DNA from: Candidatus Melainabacteria bacterium
GTDB lineage: Bacteria; Cyanobacteriota; Vampirovibrionia; Vampirovibrionales; JAJTHC01
Direction: 5' to 3'
Length of the DNA: 13,851 nt
Assembly (NCBI GenBank): GCA_026389055.1
Contig: JAPLIO010000217.1
Span: 1-13,851, forward strand
The notes below the pieces were generated by a model. The model worked only from the letters and a program-made list of their open reading frames with translations, was not told the DNA's origin and ran no database searches. Positions 7,865 to 13,851 of this stretch are shown in pieces. Position numbers and translations under genes: made by a program. Positions within the stretch are counted from its first letter, which is position 1, and each line of letters starts with the position of its first letter.

Positions 7865-7901
7865 GCGGGGGGTTTGGGGGGTACCCAAATGGTACCCCCC
7901 A
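7862..7901 (+). repeat. Dispersed G-rich palindromic repeat, copy A
   Basis: The element starts TTTGCGGGGGGT at 7862-7873. It then forms a perfect 11-bp stem (7875-7885 with 7891-7901, arm TGGGGGGTACC) around a five-base loop. The same 12-base start, stem and CCCAAA turn recur in inverted orientation at 11737-11781. Both copies lie in the intergenic region 3' of a gene and run antiparallel to that gene, as REP-like or terminator-associated repeats often do. Confidence 0.7.
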
Positions 7902-7972
7902 TGAAGCCCTAGCCCGAAGCGAGAATCTTTTGCATTCATCAAACAAAAAACTTCAGATGGTAAGGAAACTAC

Positions 7973-9868
7973 TTATGTCTCCTCTTCTTCCTCGTACTCT
8001 TCATCTTCATATTCTTCACTCAACAAACTATCTACTTCGCTTAGCATTTCGTTGGCTCTGCTCACTTCTTGAACGTATTCTTCGGGGGCTTCACCTTCAG
8101 CCCCTTGTTGCCTATTCATACCCGCACCGCCCCCTTGAAATTGCGACTGTTGCTGACGTTGCTGGGGCGTAGGCACTTCAATGCCTTGTTGCTGAAATAC
8201 CAAGGTGAGGAACTGGTTGGGTTCCATACCCTGTTGTTGGGCAGCTTGTATAATTTGGTCTAAATCCATACCCAATTGCAAGGCGGTTTGTGCTAGGAAT
8301 GGGTCAATACCCATTTGCAATGCCGCTTGCACTAAATTGGGGTCAATGCCTTCATAGGGGTTGTGCGGTTCTTGGTAGGGTTGGTTGGCTGAATGGGCGT
8401 GCGGTTCATGGCTACCGCCAACTGAATGCTGTTCTGCATGGCTCTGCAGGGCTAGTTGGTCTGGGATACCGTCGCCCAAAGCAGACAAACTGGGTTCTTC
8501 TTTCCCAACGACTTTGGTTAGCAGTACGCCAAATTTATCGCCAACAATGACTAATTGCCCATGGGCTAGCACACTGCCATTGACCACTAATTGCACTTGA
8601 TTTTTCAATAAATCTGCCACTTCAACAATCAGCCCTTCGCTCATTTGTTTTAAATGCCCAACAGGGATTTTAGCAGGAGCGAATTCGGCGTGTACATCTA
8701 CTTTCAGCGAATCCCATAAGGAATTTTGGGCTTGTGAAGGCATCGGTTGCCAATCTGCCGAATGAGTATGCGGGTTGGGTGCTATGGGGTGGTGGTGGTG
8801 CTGATGCTGTTGCATATGCGGGTGGCTCATCATGGCGGGGTGTCCCCTTTCAAATGGTGGTGGTGGTGGTGAAACTTCTTGGGCGGGTAGCTGGTAAGGC
8901 CAATGCGTTAAACCCGAAATAGGAAAGGGCAAATAAACTTCTAAAGCAGGGTGCTTTAAAAACAATTGATGATAATTACTTTCTTCCAAAACAATCAAAT
9001 CATCACGTTCTAGGGCTTTTAAATCCGCCGTGCTTAACTGAGTATAGCCTGCTGAAAGCGTCGCAACACTTCGGGCGGTAATGCCTTGTGCTTGCAAATA
9101 GTCAATGGTTTGGGCGATGGTCGTGGCTTGTTCTTGGTTCGCCTTGAAAAACGGAATGGCTGGGTTTTGCGTAGGAATAGCATATTGCGGGATGGATAAA
9201 ATAACTTTCGGCATTGAAACAGGCAATTCATCTAACACCATAGGCGTGTATTCTTTAGGCTCATTATCTGGGCTAGCAGCAGCAGGTTCGGTTTGATGGG
9301 GTTCGTAAATCCAAGCCATATGCACCAAGGTTTCGTCTAATTCCAAGGTTCCACCCGTTTCAGCGTGGTGCTGATGTGTTGCCAATGCGGGGCTACACCA
9401 CTGTTCCTGCAAGGCGGTAAAACAGTTTTGGGCAAATTGCGAAAGTAAAAAGCGTTCTAAACTGGTAGCCGAATTGAACAAAGGCTGATTCGGCTGCAAC
9501 CGAAGATTTTTAGCTGAAGGCTTTCCCAACCAATCCTGCAGGCACTGTTGCTGAAAGTGGGAGGAAAACCGCAATTCCAAAGCCGTTTCGCAAAGCGGAT
9601 GCACGGTGGCTAACGATTCTATGGCGGGCGTATTGATGGTGTGATGATACGTTAAATAGGCATCCATTTGCCAAGTGGGGGGTAGTTTGTGGCTACAGGC
9701 AATCAATTTAAACTGTCCAACGGGTTGCGTTGCAAAGGTACCAACCCACTGCTGCCACGCCAAATTAAGCTGATTGCCCAGCCAAAAACTGGCAATAGGC
9801 AAGGATGGGGCTTCCCCCTTAGCATGCGGGGCAGAAGATAACGAAGACGAGGAGGAATTGGGCATCAT
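7973..9868 (-). CDS. FliN/SctQ-like C-ring (SpoA-domain) protein with repeat-rich C terminus
   Basis: SpoA-domain proteins form the cytoplasmic C-ring of flagella and type III secretion systems. The 631-residue product is about twice the usual SctQ length. Residues of about 20-190 resemble a degenerate FliM/SctQ N-terminal region. Residues of about 255-320 (QGITARSVATLSAGYTQLST, then LKALERDDLIVLE) look like a divergent first SpoA domain. Residues 384-452 are a clear second SpoA domain: LWDSLKVDVHAEF, then LKQMSEGLIVEV, LVVNGSVLAHGQLVIVGDKF and GVLL. Between the two is a poly-Pro and His-rich linker (335-370). After it come four to five tandem 13-15-residue repeats starting Gly-Ile/Met-Asp/Glu (507-565), a Gln/Gly-rich stretch and a strongly acidic tail (617-630). 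Two adjacent ATGs serve as start. The FliO-like gene follows on the same strand, supporting an export-apparatus role. Whether it is flagellar or injectisome is undecided. Confidence 0.8.
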   Translation of the reverse strand: MMPNSSSSSLSSAPHAKGEAPSLPIASFWLGNQLNLAWQQWVGTFATQPVGQFKLIACSHKLPPTWQMDAYLTYHHTINTPAIESLATVHPLCETALELRFSSHFQQQCLQDWLGKPSAKNLRLQPNQPLFNSATSLERFLLSQFAQNCFTALQEQWCSPALATHQHHAETGGTLELDETLVHMAWIYEPHQTEPAAASPDNEPKEYTPMVLDELPVSMPKVILSIPQYAIPTQNPAIPFFKANQEQATTIAQTIDYLQAQGITARSVATLSAGYTQLSTADLKALERDDLIVLEESNYHQLFLKHPALEVYLPFPISGLTHWPYQLPAQEVSPPPPPFERGHPAMMSHPHMQQHQHHHHPIAPNPHTHSADWQPMPSQAQNSLWDSLKVDVHAEFAPAKIPVGHLKQMSEGLIVEVADLLKNQVQLVVNGSVLAHGQLVIVGDKFGVLLTKVVGKEEPSLSALGDGIPDQLALQSHAEQHSVGGSHEPHAHSANQPYQEPHNPYEGIDPNLVQAALQMGIDPFLAQTALQLGMDLDQIIQAAQQQGMEPNQFLTLVFQQQGIEVPTPQQRQQQSQFQGGGAGMNRQQGAEGEAPEEYVQEVSRANEMLSEVDSLLSEEYEDEEYEEEEET

Positions 9869-10530
9869 ACGAGAAAAAACAACACTACTTTTCTAAAAAG
9901 GCGTAATAACGTTTATTTGTAACAAGTTCTTCATAAAAATGTAACAAAAGGTTTATACAATTTTAATAGACGTAAAACAAGGACTCATCTTATTTTAGGG
10001 TACAAAGCACTGTTTAAAACTCCTCCAGTTGGTGGAGTTCATTCTTGCGTGCGGGTGGGGGTAGTGGTAAGGTTATGGGTGAAAAGGAAGTAATACTGAT
10101 AGTCAATCTGAAAATCGGTATTAAACAACTTTAATGGCATAAGTGCGTGCTAACAGGTTGTTTGAAGAACGAACTACTTTCCACTGAGGAGGTAGGGTTT
10201 GAAAAGAAGGGTCTTTCTCTTTTTTTTCAGTTCGGTCTTGTTTCTGTCATTGTAGCTGTGGCTCTTTGAATTTTCGTTCTTTTTGTATAATGTCTTAATG
10301 TTATAACTACCGAACACTGGTAAAAGTATCGTGTATGAACTTAACGCATGAATACCCTAGAACGATAAACTGATTGCTAATTAGGCTCATCAATACAGAA
10401 CTTCATTGTAACTTTAGTTAAAGGACGACGACTTACTATTTAATCATTGTTTCTTTTATCGAACTAGGTTTTTAAGTCATCGTTCTTTAATTATTGTTTA
10501 GCTTTTGGGGATATACTGGTTTTTGTTTCA
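9869..10530. other. Gene-free intergenic region with several inverted repeats
   Basis: No convincing ORF occurs in 660 bp, which is more AT-rich than the genes. Visible structures are: a hairpin AACTCCTCC-AGTT-GGTGGAGTT (10018-10039, one mismatch); AAACAAC/GTTGTTT (10123-10129 with 10157-10163); and AAGAACGAACT at 10165-10175 pairing with AGTTCGGTCTT at 10229-10239 (10 of 11), the latter just after a T8 tract. TGAAAATCGGTATTAA at 10109-10124 is another copy of the motif found at 107-121 and 227-243. The region should contain the promoter of the minus-strand C-ring gene, but I cannot place it. Confidence 0.45.
10286..10291 (+). promoter_or_regulatory. Perfect -10 hexamer, possible promoter toward the nuclease gene
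   Basis: TATAAT at 10286-10291 is an exact -10 consensus. Upstream, TTTGAA at 10265-10270 (15-bp spacer) is only a weak -35. If used, it would give a leader of over 300 nt running through the inverted-repeat element into the nuclease gene. In AT-rich DNA such a hexamer can occur by chance. Confidence 0.3.
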
Positions 10531-10678
10531 TTAGACCTCTTGCATGGCTCGATAGGTGGGTGCAGATTCTAGGAATGAGGAACGGAGAACCGCAGGTGTA
10601 CACTTTAGTACATGAGGATTCGAGTACCACAAATGACAACGAAGGTGCCCCAGATATTGAGTCATGCAAGAGGTCTAA
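10531..10678. repeat. 148-bp element with 20-bp terminal inverted repeats
   Basis: TTAGACCTCTTGCATGGCTC at 10531-10550 and GAGTCATGCAAGAGGTCTAA at 10659-10678 are inverted copies with 19 of 20 matches. The interior (10588-10658) aligns with 150-222 near the left end of the window, including a small GTAC..GTAC hairpin and the TGAGGATT block. It has no transposase, so it is MITE-like. It overlaps the 5' end of the nuclease reading frame and provides all of that frame's plausible start codons except one TTG. Confidence 0.7.
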
Positions 10679-11580
10679 ACGTTGTTGTTGCTACAGAACA
10701 GACCCCCTGGTTGGTTTCCACTAGCCAACTAAAAGAATGGGACAAATGTAAAAAGCAGTTCTACTATAAAAGTGTGGTTAAAACCAACTGGCTGGCGGGG
10801 CAAAAAAACTTTGAACTGGGCAAAGCAGTCCATAAATTGATGGATTACCAAGCCCGCAATTTACCGCTGGAACCCATTCTAACGGAAGTTCGGCAGGATA
10901 TTCAAGAAACCTATTTGGCATTGGAAGGCAATAGCTTGGCTCAAGCTACCGTAGTTGCCAATGAGTGGAGCTTTAACGTTCCCTTCTCGTTAGAACTTGA
11001 AGGGCAAGCCCCCATCACCGTTTGGCTAACGGGCAGGGTGGACAGGGTGGTTAAAACGCTGGTAAACACGCCCGCCAAACACTCGTTTTATTGGGTGGTA
11101 GATTGGAAAACGGGCACCGCCGTTCCGCCAGACTTCAAACAGGCTTGGCAAACCAGGCTTTATTTGTACGCCATTTGGGAGGCTAGGCATCAGCTGGGGT
11201 TGCCTGAAACCGTAACGATTGAGCAATTAGGCTTTGTTTATGTGGAAGTTAAACCCAAGCGAAAACAGGCAGTTCGGTTGTATGAGGTGCTTTATTCGCA
11301 AGCCCAACACGAACAAACCAAGGCCGATTTAACCCGTGTGTTAACGGGGATGTATTTGGAAAGACGGTTTGAACTACCTGCCACTTGCCCCGATAGTTAC
11401 TGCCCGTTTGGGGCGATTTGCGGGATTGCCCCAGTTGAAACAGAGCAGTTGAATTTATTAGCCTTGCCTGCGAAGCCCGTTCGTAAGCGGAAAAAGTCGA
11501 AAAAAGAGGCGAATCAGCCAGAGATTGCCCCAGAAATGGTGGTTCCCAAAGAAGAAGCCTCTCCATTTGACTGGTTTTAG
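10612..11580 (+). CDS. PD-(D/E)XK nuclease with Cas4/AddB-type Fe-S cysteines
   Basis: This is a RecB-family nuclease of 322 residues as drawn. Motifs, in order: SQLKEWDKCKKQFYY (38-52), the usual N-terminal start of the family with C46; GKAVHKLMD with H74; GRVDRV with D144; VVDWKTG with D164 and K166; QTRLYLYA with Q180 and Y184. CPDSYCPFGAIC then supplies C259, C264 and C270. The catalytic residues look intact, and the four cysteines fit a 4Fe-4S cluster as in Cas4 and AddB. The C terminus is Lys/Pro-rich. The domain begins at about residue 33, and the first 22 residues are encoded by the inverted-repeat element. Starts at 10612 (ATG), 10633 (ATG), 10645 (GTG) or 10657 (TTG) all lie in that element; the only later one is TTG at 10711. 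No cas, addA or recB gene is nearby, so a DNA-repair role is inference. Confidence 0.85.
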   Translation: MRIRVPQMTTKVPQILSHARGLNVVVATEQTPWLVSTSQLKEWDKCKKQFYYKSVVKTNWLAGQKNFELGKAVHKLMDYQARNLPLEPILTEVRQDIQETYLALEGNSLAQATVVANEWSFNVPFSLELEGQAPITVWLTGRVDRVVKTLVNTPAKHSFYWVVDWKTGTAVPPDFKQAWQTRLYLYAIWEARHQLGLPETVTIEQLGFVYVEVKPKRKQAVRLYEVLYSQAQHEQTKADLTRVLTGMYLERRFELPATCPDSYCPFGAICGIAPVETEQLNLLALPAKPVRKRKKSKKEANQPEIAPEMVVPKEEASPFDWF

Positions 11581-11736
11581 TGGCGTTTCAGGTAAAACGG
11601 CATCATTTTACGTTATGTTTTAACAGGTAAAGCCTGATAAAATACCCCCACCGTGTTTCCCTTCCTTCATACCGATTCACAGTGTAAATCGTATATTCTA
11701 AAATCGACTGTCGTTCTTAATTTTCGCTGGTTGGTT
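11581..11736. other. Intergenic DNA after the nuclease gene
   Basis: Only weak structures are seen: GTAAAA..TTTTAC at 11592-11611 just past the stop, and CAGG-TAAAG-CCTG near 11623-11635. Neither is followed by a T-tract. There is no ORF of note. Confidence 0.35.
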
Positions 11737-11800
11737 TGTCAGGGGGTGCCTGTTTGGGCACCCCCTGACACCCCCCGCAAACCTAGGGGTACCCCCTAGG
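11737..11800 (-). repeat. Dispersed G-rich palindromic repeat, copy B, plus second hairpin
   Basis: TGTCAGGGGGTGCC (11737-11750) pairs perfectly over 14 bp with 11757-11770 around a 6-nt loop. ACCCCCCGCAAA at 11770-11781 is the reverse complement of the start of copy A (7862-7873), so this is the same element in inverted orientation. Relative to copy A, the A-T pair inside the stem has become a G-C pair on both arms. A second hairpin, CCTAGGGG-TAC-CCCCTAGG, follows at 11782-11800. It may terminate the nuclease transcript. Confidence 0.7.
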
Positions 11801-11823
11801 AACCCCCAAAAAGCCACCCCCCT

Positions 11824-11956
11824 ATGCCACTACGGGCATGTGACGGAGGGATGTTCTTTTTGCCCCTTCGGTGGACGGAACGCATCGGCAGCTGCAGGGC
11901 AAATGCGATGGTCGTTCCTACTGGGTGGTACAACTATTAACCTAAGTTGGTATCAA
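11824..11956. other. Structured leader upstream of the TPR gene
   Basis: This contains a hairpin ATGCC..GGCAT (11824-11839) and a larger one in which GGAACGCATCG (11877-11887) pairs with CGATG and CGTTCC (11906-11918) apart from a 2-nt bulge. The TPR reading frame is open through here from a GTG at 11840, but the structure and the composition of the encoded peptide argue that it is untranslated leader. GGAGG at 11845-11849 is the only Shine-Dalgarno-like sequence and has no well-spaced ATG. Confidence 0.4.
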
Positions 11957-12949
11957 ATGCTCAACAAGCTCATTCAATTGATGATTATCCTCTTCCTGCT
12001 AATTGCGGGCTATGTGCTGTGGCTATTTTCAGACGATATTCAAGCCAAAGCCGATGCCTTCCGCACCGAAAAAGCCGTAGAAACGGCGTTGGCACAACAT
12101 CAACCCAAAAAAGCGTTGGCATTGTTGGAAGAAGCTGTCGTTAAACACCCCAAAGAAGCGGTATTTCACCTACAGCTAGCCACGCAATATCATCAACAAA
12201 AGCAACCTGAAAAAGCCATTGATGAGTACCGTCTAGGGCTTCGGTTGAACCCATCGGCAAGGGTTTACAGGCATAATTTTGCTCGGTTATTGGTGGCTCA
12301 ACACCGCTCTAACGATGCCATTCGGGAATATCGTTCCGTGCTAGAATGGGCACCCACAGATACGGGTACCTTGCATGATTTGGGTCAGCTTTATTTTGAT
12401 TTTTATCAACAAGCTTATAACAGGGGGAAGGTGGAAGAATCTCAGTGGTGTTTGCGGTGGGCGTTGTACTATTTCAGCAAGGCTATCAAGTTGAACGATG
12501 CCGATGTTTCGGCGTGGTGGGGCTATGGGCATGCCTTGCAGTTGTTGCATAAAGAAGGCAAAGCGAAGCAGGCTTTTTGCAAGGTGCTAGCCAAACAACC
12601 GAATTTTACCCCTGCACGGTACAATTTAGGGTTAATTTTGTGGCAGCAACACCATGAGCCCTTGGGCTTTGAATTATTAATTTCTGCGGTGCGATTAAAA
12701 GAAGCAGCTATTCTGGCGGGTACTTCCAATGAAGATATTGCGGCTTTGCAACGCCAGTTAGCCACATTGCGTAATGAATATACGATTCGGACAGGCGTGG
12801 TATTACCTTACGAAGCTGGGCATAAAGCGTTTGAAGGACAAACCGAAAGTAAACCAGAGAAAGCTGAAAAACAGGGTAAACAGGCTGAAGCATCGGCAGA
12901 AAAATCTCCCTTCGCAACCGATGCTACGTTAGCTCAAGCCTGTAAATAA
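11957..12949 (+). CDS. Membrane-anchored TPR-repeat protein
   Basis: From ATG 11957 the product has 330 residues. It opens with an uncleaved signal-anchor (MLNKLIQLMIILFLLIAG, then YVLWLF), and the rest is helical. About five tetratricopeptide repeats can be followed, each with the alternating small/large pattern: KKALALLEEAVVKHP, PEKAIDEYRLGLRLNP, SNDAIREYRSVLEWAP, ALYYFSKAIKLND and GKAKQAFCKVLAKQP. The fourth carries an insertion (DFYQQAYNRGKVEESQW). The C terminus is Lys/Glu/Ala-rich and probably disordered. TPR arrays bind other proteins, but no partner is evident from the neighbours. The frame extends upstream to GTG 11840 (39 more residues, hydrophilic and Cys/Gly-rich). I reject that extension because it lies in a hairpin-rich leader and would bury the membrane anchor. 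No clear ribosome-binding site precedes the chosen ATG. Confidence 0.8.
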   Translation: MLNKLIQLMIILFLLIAGYVLWLFSDDIQAKADAFRTEKAVETALAQHQPKKALALLEEAVVKHPKEAVFHLQLATQYHQQKQPEKAIDEYRLGLRLNPSARVYRHNFARLLVAQHRSNDAIREYRSVLEWAPTDTGTLHDLGQLYFDFYQQAYNRGKVEESQWCLRWALYYFSKAIKLNDADVSAWWGYGHALQLLHKEGKAKQAFCKVLAKQPNFTPARYNLGLILWQQHHEPLGFELLISAVRLKEAAILAGTSNEDIAALQRQLATLRNEYTIRTGVVLPYEAGHKAFEGQTESKPEKAEKQGKQAEASAEKSPFATDATLAQACK

Positions 12950-12973
12950 TCTAAGGTCTTAATCATCCCTCCA

Positions 12974-13002
12974 TTGAAAAATGGGATGGGCTGGTTTATG
13001 AT
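12974..13002 (+). promoter_or_regulatory. Near-consensus sigma-70-type promoter for rimP
   Basis: TTGAAA (12974-12979), a 17-bp spacer and TATGAT (12997-13002) match five of six bases at each box. The start point would be near 13009, giving a leader of about 30 nt. The -35 lies within a weak CCATT-GAAA-AATGG hairpin. Confidence 0.65.
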
Positions 13003-13038
13003 GAGTGCATCTCACCATACAATTAACATTAAATAGAA

Positions 13039-13692
13039 ATGACGCCTTTTGCCATGCCTCCAGCCCTTTTAACCCCCTATCAACTTAAACGCCTAGAAAA
13101 TGCCGTACTAACCGTAGCAGATGCCAGCTTGGAAGAATCGCCCTATATGGCGGTGGGTTGCACCGCCGAACAAGCCTTTGGCAGGTTAACGGTTCAACTA
13201 TTTGTAGAAGGCCGTAGCTTCTGGATTTCCATTGACCAATGTGTGGAAGTAACTCGCTTGGTAGATGAAGCCATTGAAGGGCTGGCGGAATTACAAGCCC
13301 ATGTTTACAACCTAGAAGTAGGCTCACCAGGGCTGTTTCGGCAATTGCAAACCCCCAGAGAATTCGCCTTTTACAGAGATAGACGGGTTCACTTTTCAGC
13401 GATAGATTCGCCCGTATTAGGGCAACCTTCTGAAGCGATGACGACAACGGATTGGGCTTATCCTGAAAAAATTGGTACTTTAAAATGCGTTTCAGATACG
13501 GCTGAAATGGGTGTTATTATTGAATGGGAAGCGTCTAAAGCTTTGCAAGTGGTGTTGCTAAAAACCATCCCTGCGGGTTGGGGCATCTTTTTAGCACCGC
13601 AAGTAGAATGGCCGACTGACGATGAGCCTTCTTCGCTGGAAGATGAGCAACAACATGAAGCGGATGAGGCAACAACCAATTTCTCCGCTTAG
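13039..13692 (+). CDS. rimP: Ribosome maturation factor RimP
   Basis: RimP binds the maturing 30S subunit in the cytoplasm and is needed for efficient assembly. In this 217-residue protein the N-terminal domain is clear: VQLFVEGRSFWISIDQCVEV (52-71) matches the strand-turn-'vslddC..vSr' region, and YNLEVGSPGLFRQL (90-103) is the family's Y-x-LEVSSPGLDRPL signature, with Gly for the first Ser and Phe for the Asp. The C-terminal domain (about 108-190) is divergent but has the expected beta-rich pattern. A 25-residue acidic tail rich in Glu and Asp follows. Another ATG at 13054 (Met6) is possible, and neither has a Shine-Dalgarno sequence. It has its own strong promoter and is 15 bp upstream of a truncated ORF that does not resemble NusA, the usual next gene. 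Confidence 0.85.
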   Translation: MTPFAMPPALLTPYQLKRLENAVLTVADASLEESPYMAVGCTAEQAFGRLTVQLFVEGRSFWISIDQCVEVTRLVDEAIEGLAELQAHVYNLEVGSPGLFRQLQTPREFAFYRDRRVHFSAIDSPVLGQPSEAMTTTDWAYPEKIGTLKCVSDTAEMGVIIEWEASKALQVVLLKTIPAGWGIFLAPQVEWPTDDEPSSLEDEQQHEADEATTNFSA

Positions 13693-13707
13693 AAAGCCTT
13701 TTACCAA

Positions 13708-13851
13708 ATGCCTGCTATTCAGCCAAACTTCCCTTGGGACACCTCGTTTTTAGACGCCTTTAAATCGGTTAAATCACCTGATTTTATTAGCCTCTTGCCC
13801 CCTTCTCCGTTATCTACCCCTGTACAATGGGGGCATTATAACCACGCTTTG
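13708..13851 (+). CDS. Start of an unrecognised ORF, cut by the window edge
   Basis: An ATG 15 bp after rimP opens a frame of 48 codons that runs to the end of the window without a stop. The peptide begins MPAIQPNFPWDTSFLDAF and is Pro/Ser-rich afterwards. It does not resemble the start of NusA, InfB or another familiar rimP neighbour. No Shine-Dalgarno sequence is visible. Tight spacing suggests co-transcription with rimP. It is too short to classify. Confidence 0.5.
   Translation, partial: MPAIQPNFPWDTSFLDAFKSVKSPDFISLLPPSPLSTPVQWGHYNHAL

Noticed and set aside
8290..8550. Plus-strand open frames opposite the C-ring gene (also 7930-8172, 8069-8263, 8734-8922, 9105-9296)
   Set aside because: They are antisense shadows of a gene with clear domain structure, and their compositions are implausible.
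10201..10230. GAAAAGA..TCTTTTTTTT as an intrinsic terminator
   Set aside because: The stem is A/T-only and short, and no gene ends upstream on the plus strand that would need it.
10494..10724. 76-codon frame across the inverted-repeat element
   Set aside because: It is encoded mostly by the repeat, ends inside the nuclease gene and has no domain. Such frames recur wherever the repeat does.
10612..11580. Nuclease as a Cas4 of a CRISPR system
   Set aside because: There is no CRISPR array or other cas gene, and the domain is equally compatible with AddB-like or orphan families.
349..12370. GGTACC occurs eight times (349, 4613, 7595, 7880, 7891, 9737, 11789, 12365)
   Set aside because: This is only about threefold above a rough expectation. 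Two of the copies are the arms of one hairpin, so it is not good evidence for a HIP1-like dispersed motif.

Overview
The window is 13.85 kb of moderately AT-rich bacterial DNA (roughly 45% GC by eye). It holds seven complete protein genes, an eighth that runs off the right edge, and an unusually large amount of palindromic and repeated DNA between them. No rRNA, tRNA, CRISPR array, transposase or prophage gene is visible. FliO-like and FliN/SctQ-like proteins point to a diderm-type bacterium with a flagellum or type III secretion apparatus. Non-photosynthetic Cyanobacteriota (Vampirovibrionia) are one possibility, but nothing here settles the lineage.

Left part (1-5101). The first 243 bases are repeat DNA: a palindromic element at 1-100, then a segment flanked by a TTTGAA..TGGTATTA direct repeat. 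The second copy of that direct repeat supplies the stop codon of a 1055-residue minus-strand protein. That protein has a long disordered middle and ends in a small domain like the RNA-polymerase-binding Tudor domain of PcrA/UvrD helicases, but without any helicase. It is divergent from a concentrative nucleoside transporter gene with a good sigma-70-type promoter.

Centre (5102-9868). An unrecognised membrane protein built from three copies of one unit converges with a FliO-like gene on the minus strand. Upstream of that, also on the minus strand, is a 631-residue FliN/SctQ-like C-ring protein with two SpoA-type regions, a histidine-rich linker, tandem 13-15-residue repeats and an acidic tail. 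FliO and FliN/SctQ proteins both belong to the flagellar/type III export machine, so these two genes probably work together, although 412 bp of structured non-coding DNA separates them.

Right part (9869-13851). A 660-bp gene-free stretch leads into a 148-bp element with 20-bp terminal inverted repeats. That element overlaps, and apparently supplies the start codon of, a Cas4/AddB-like iron-sulphur PD-(D/E)XK nuclease. After another hairpin cluster come a membrane-anchored TPR protein and then rimP (ribosome maturation factor) with a near-consensus promoter. The truncated ORF after rimP does not look like nusA, its usual neighbour.

The most noteworthy signals are the C-ring fusion protein, the triplicated membrane protein, the helicase-less Tudor protein, a 14-bp-stemmed candidate RNA at 7717-7792, and two pairs of repeats whose differences are compensatory and so keep base pairing. 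I see no self-evident new defence or biosynthetic system.
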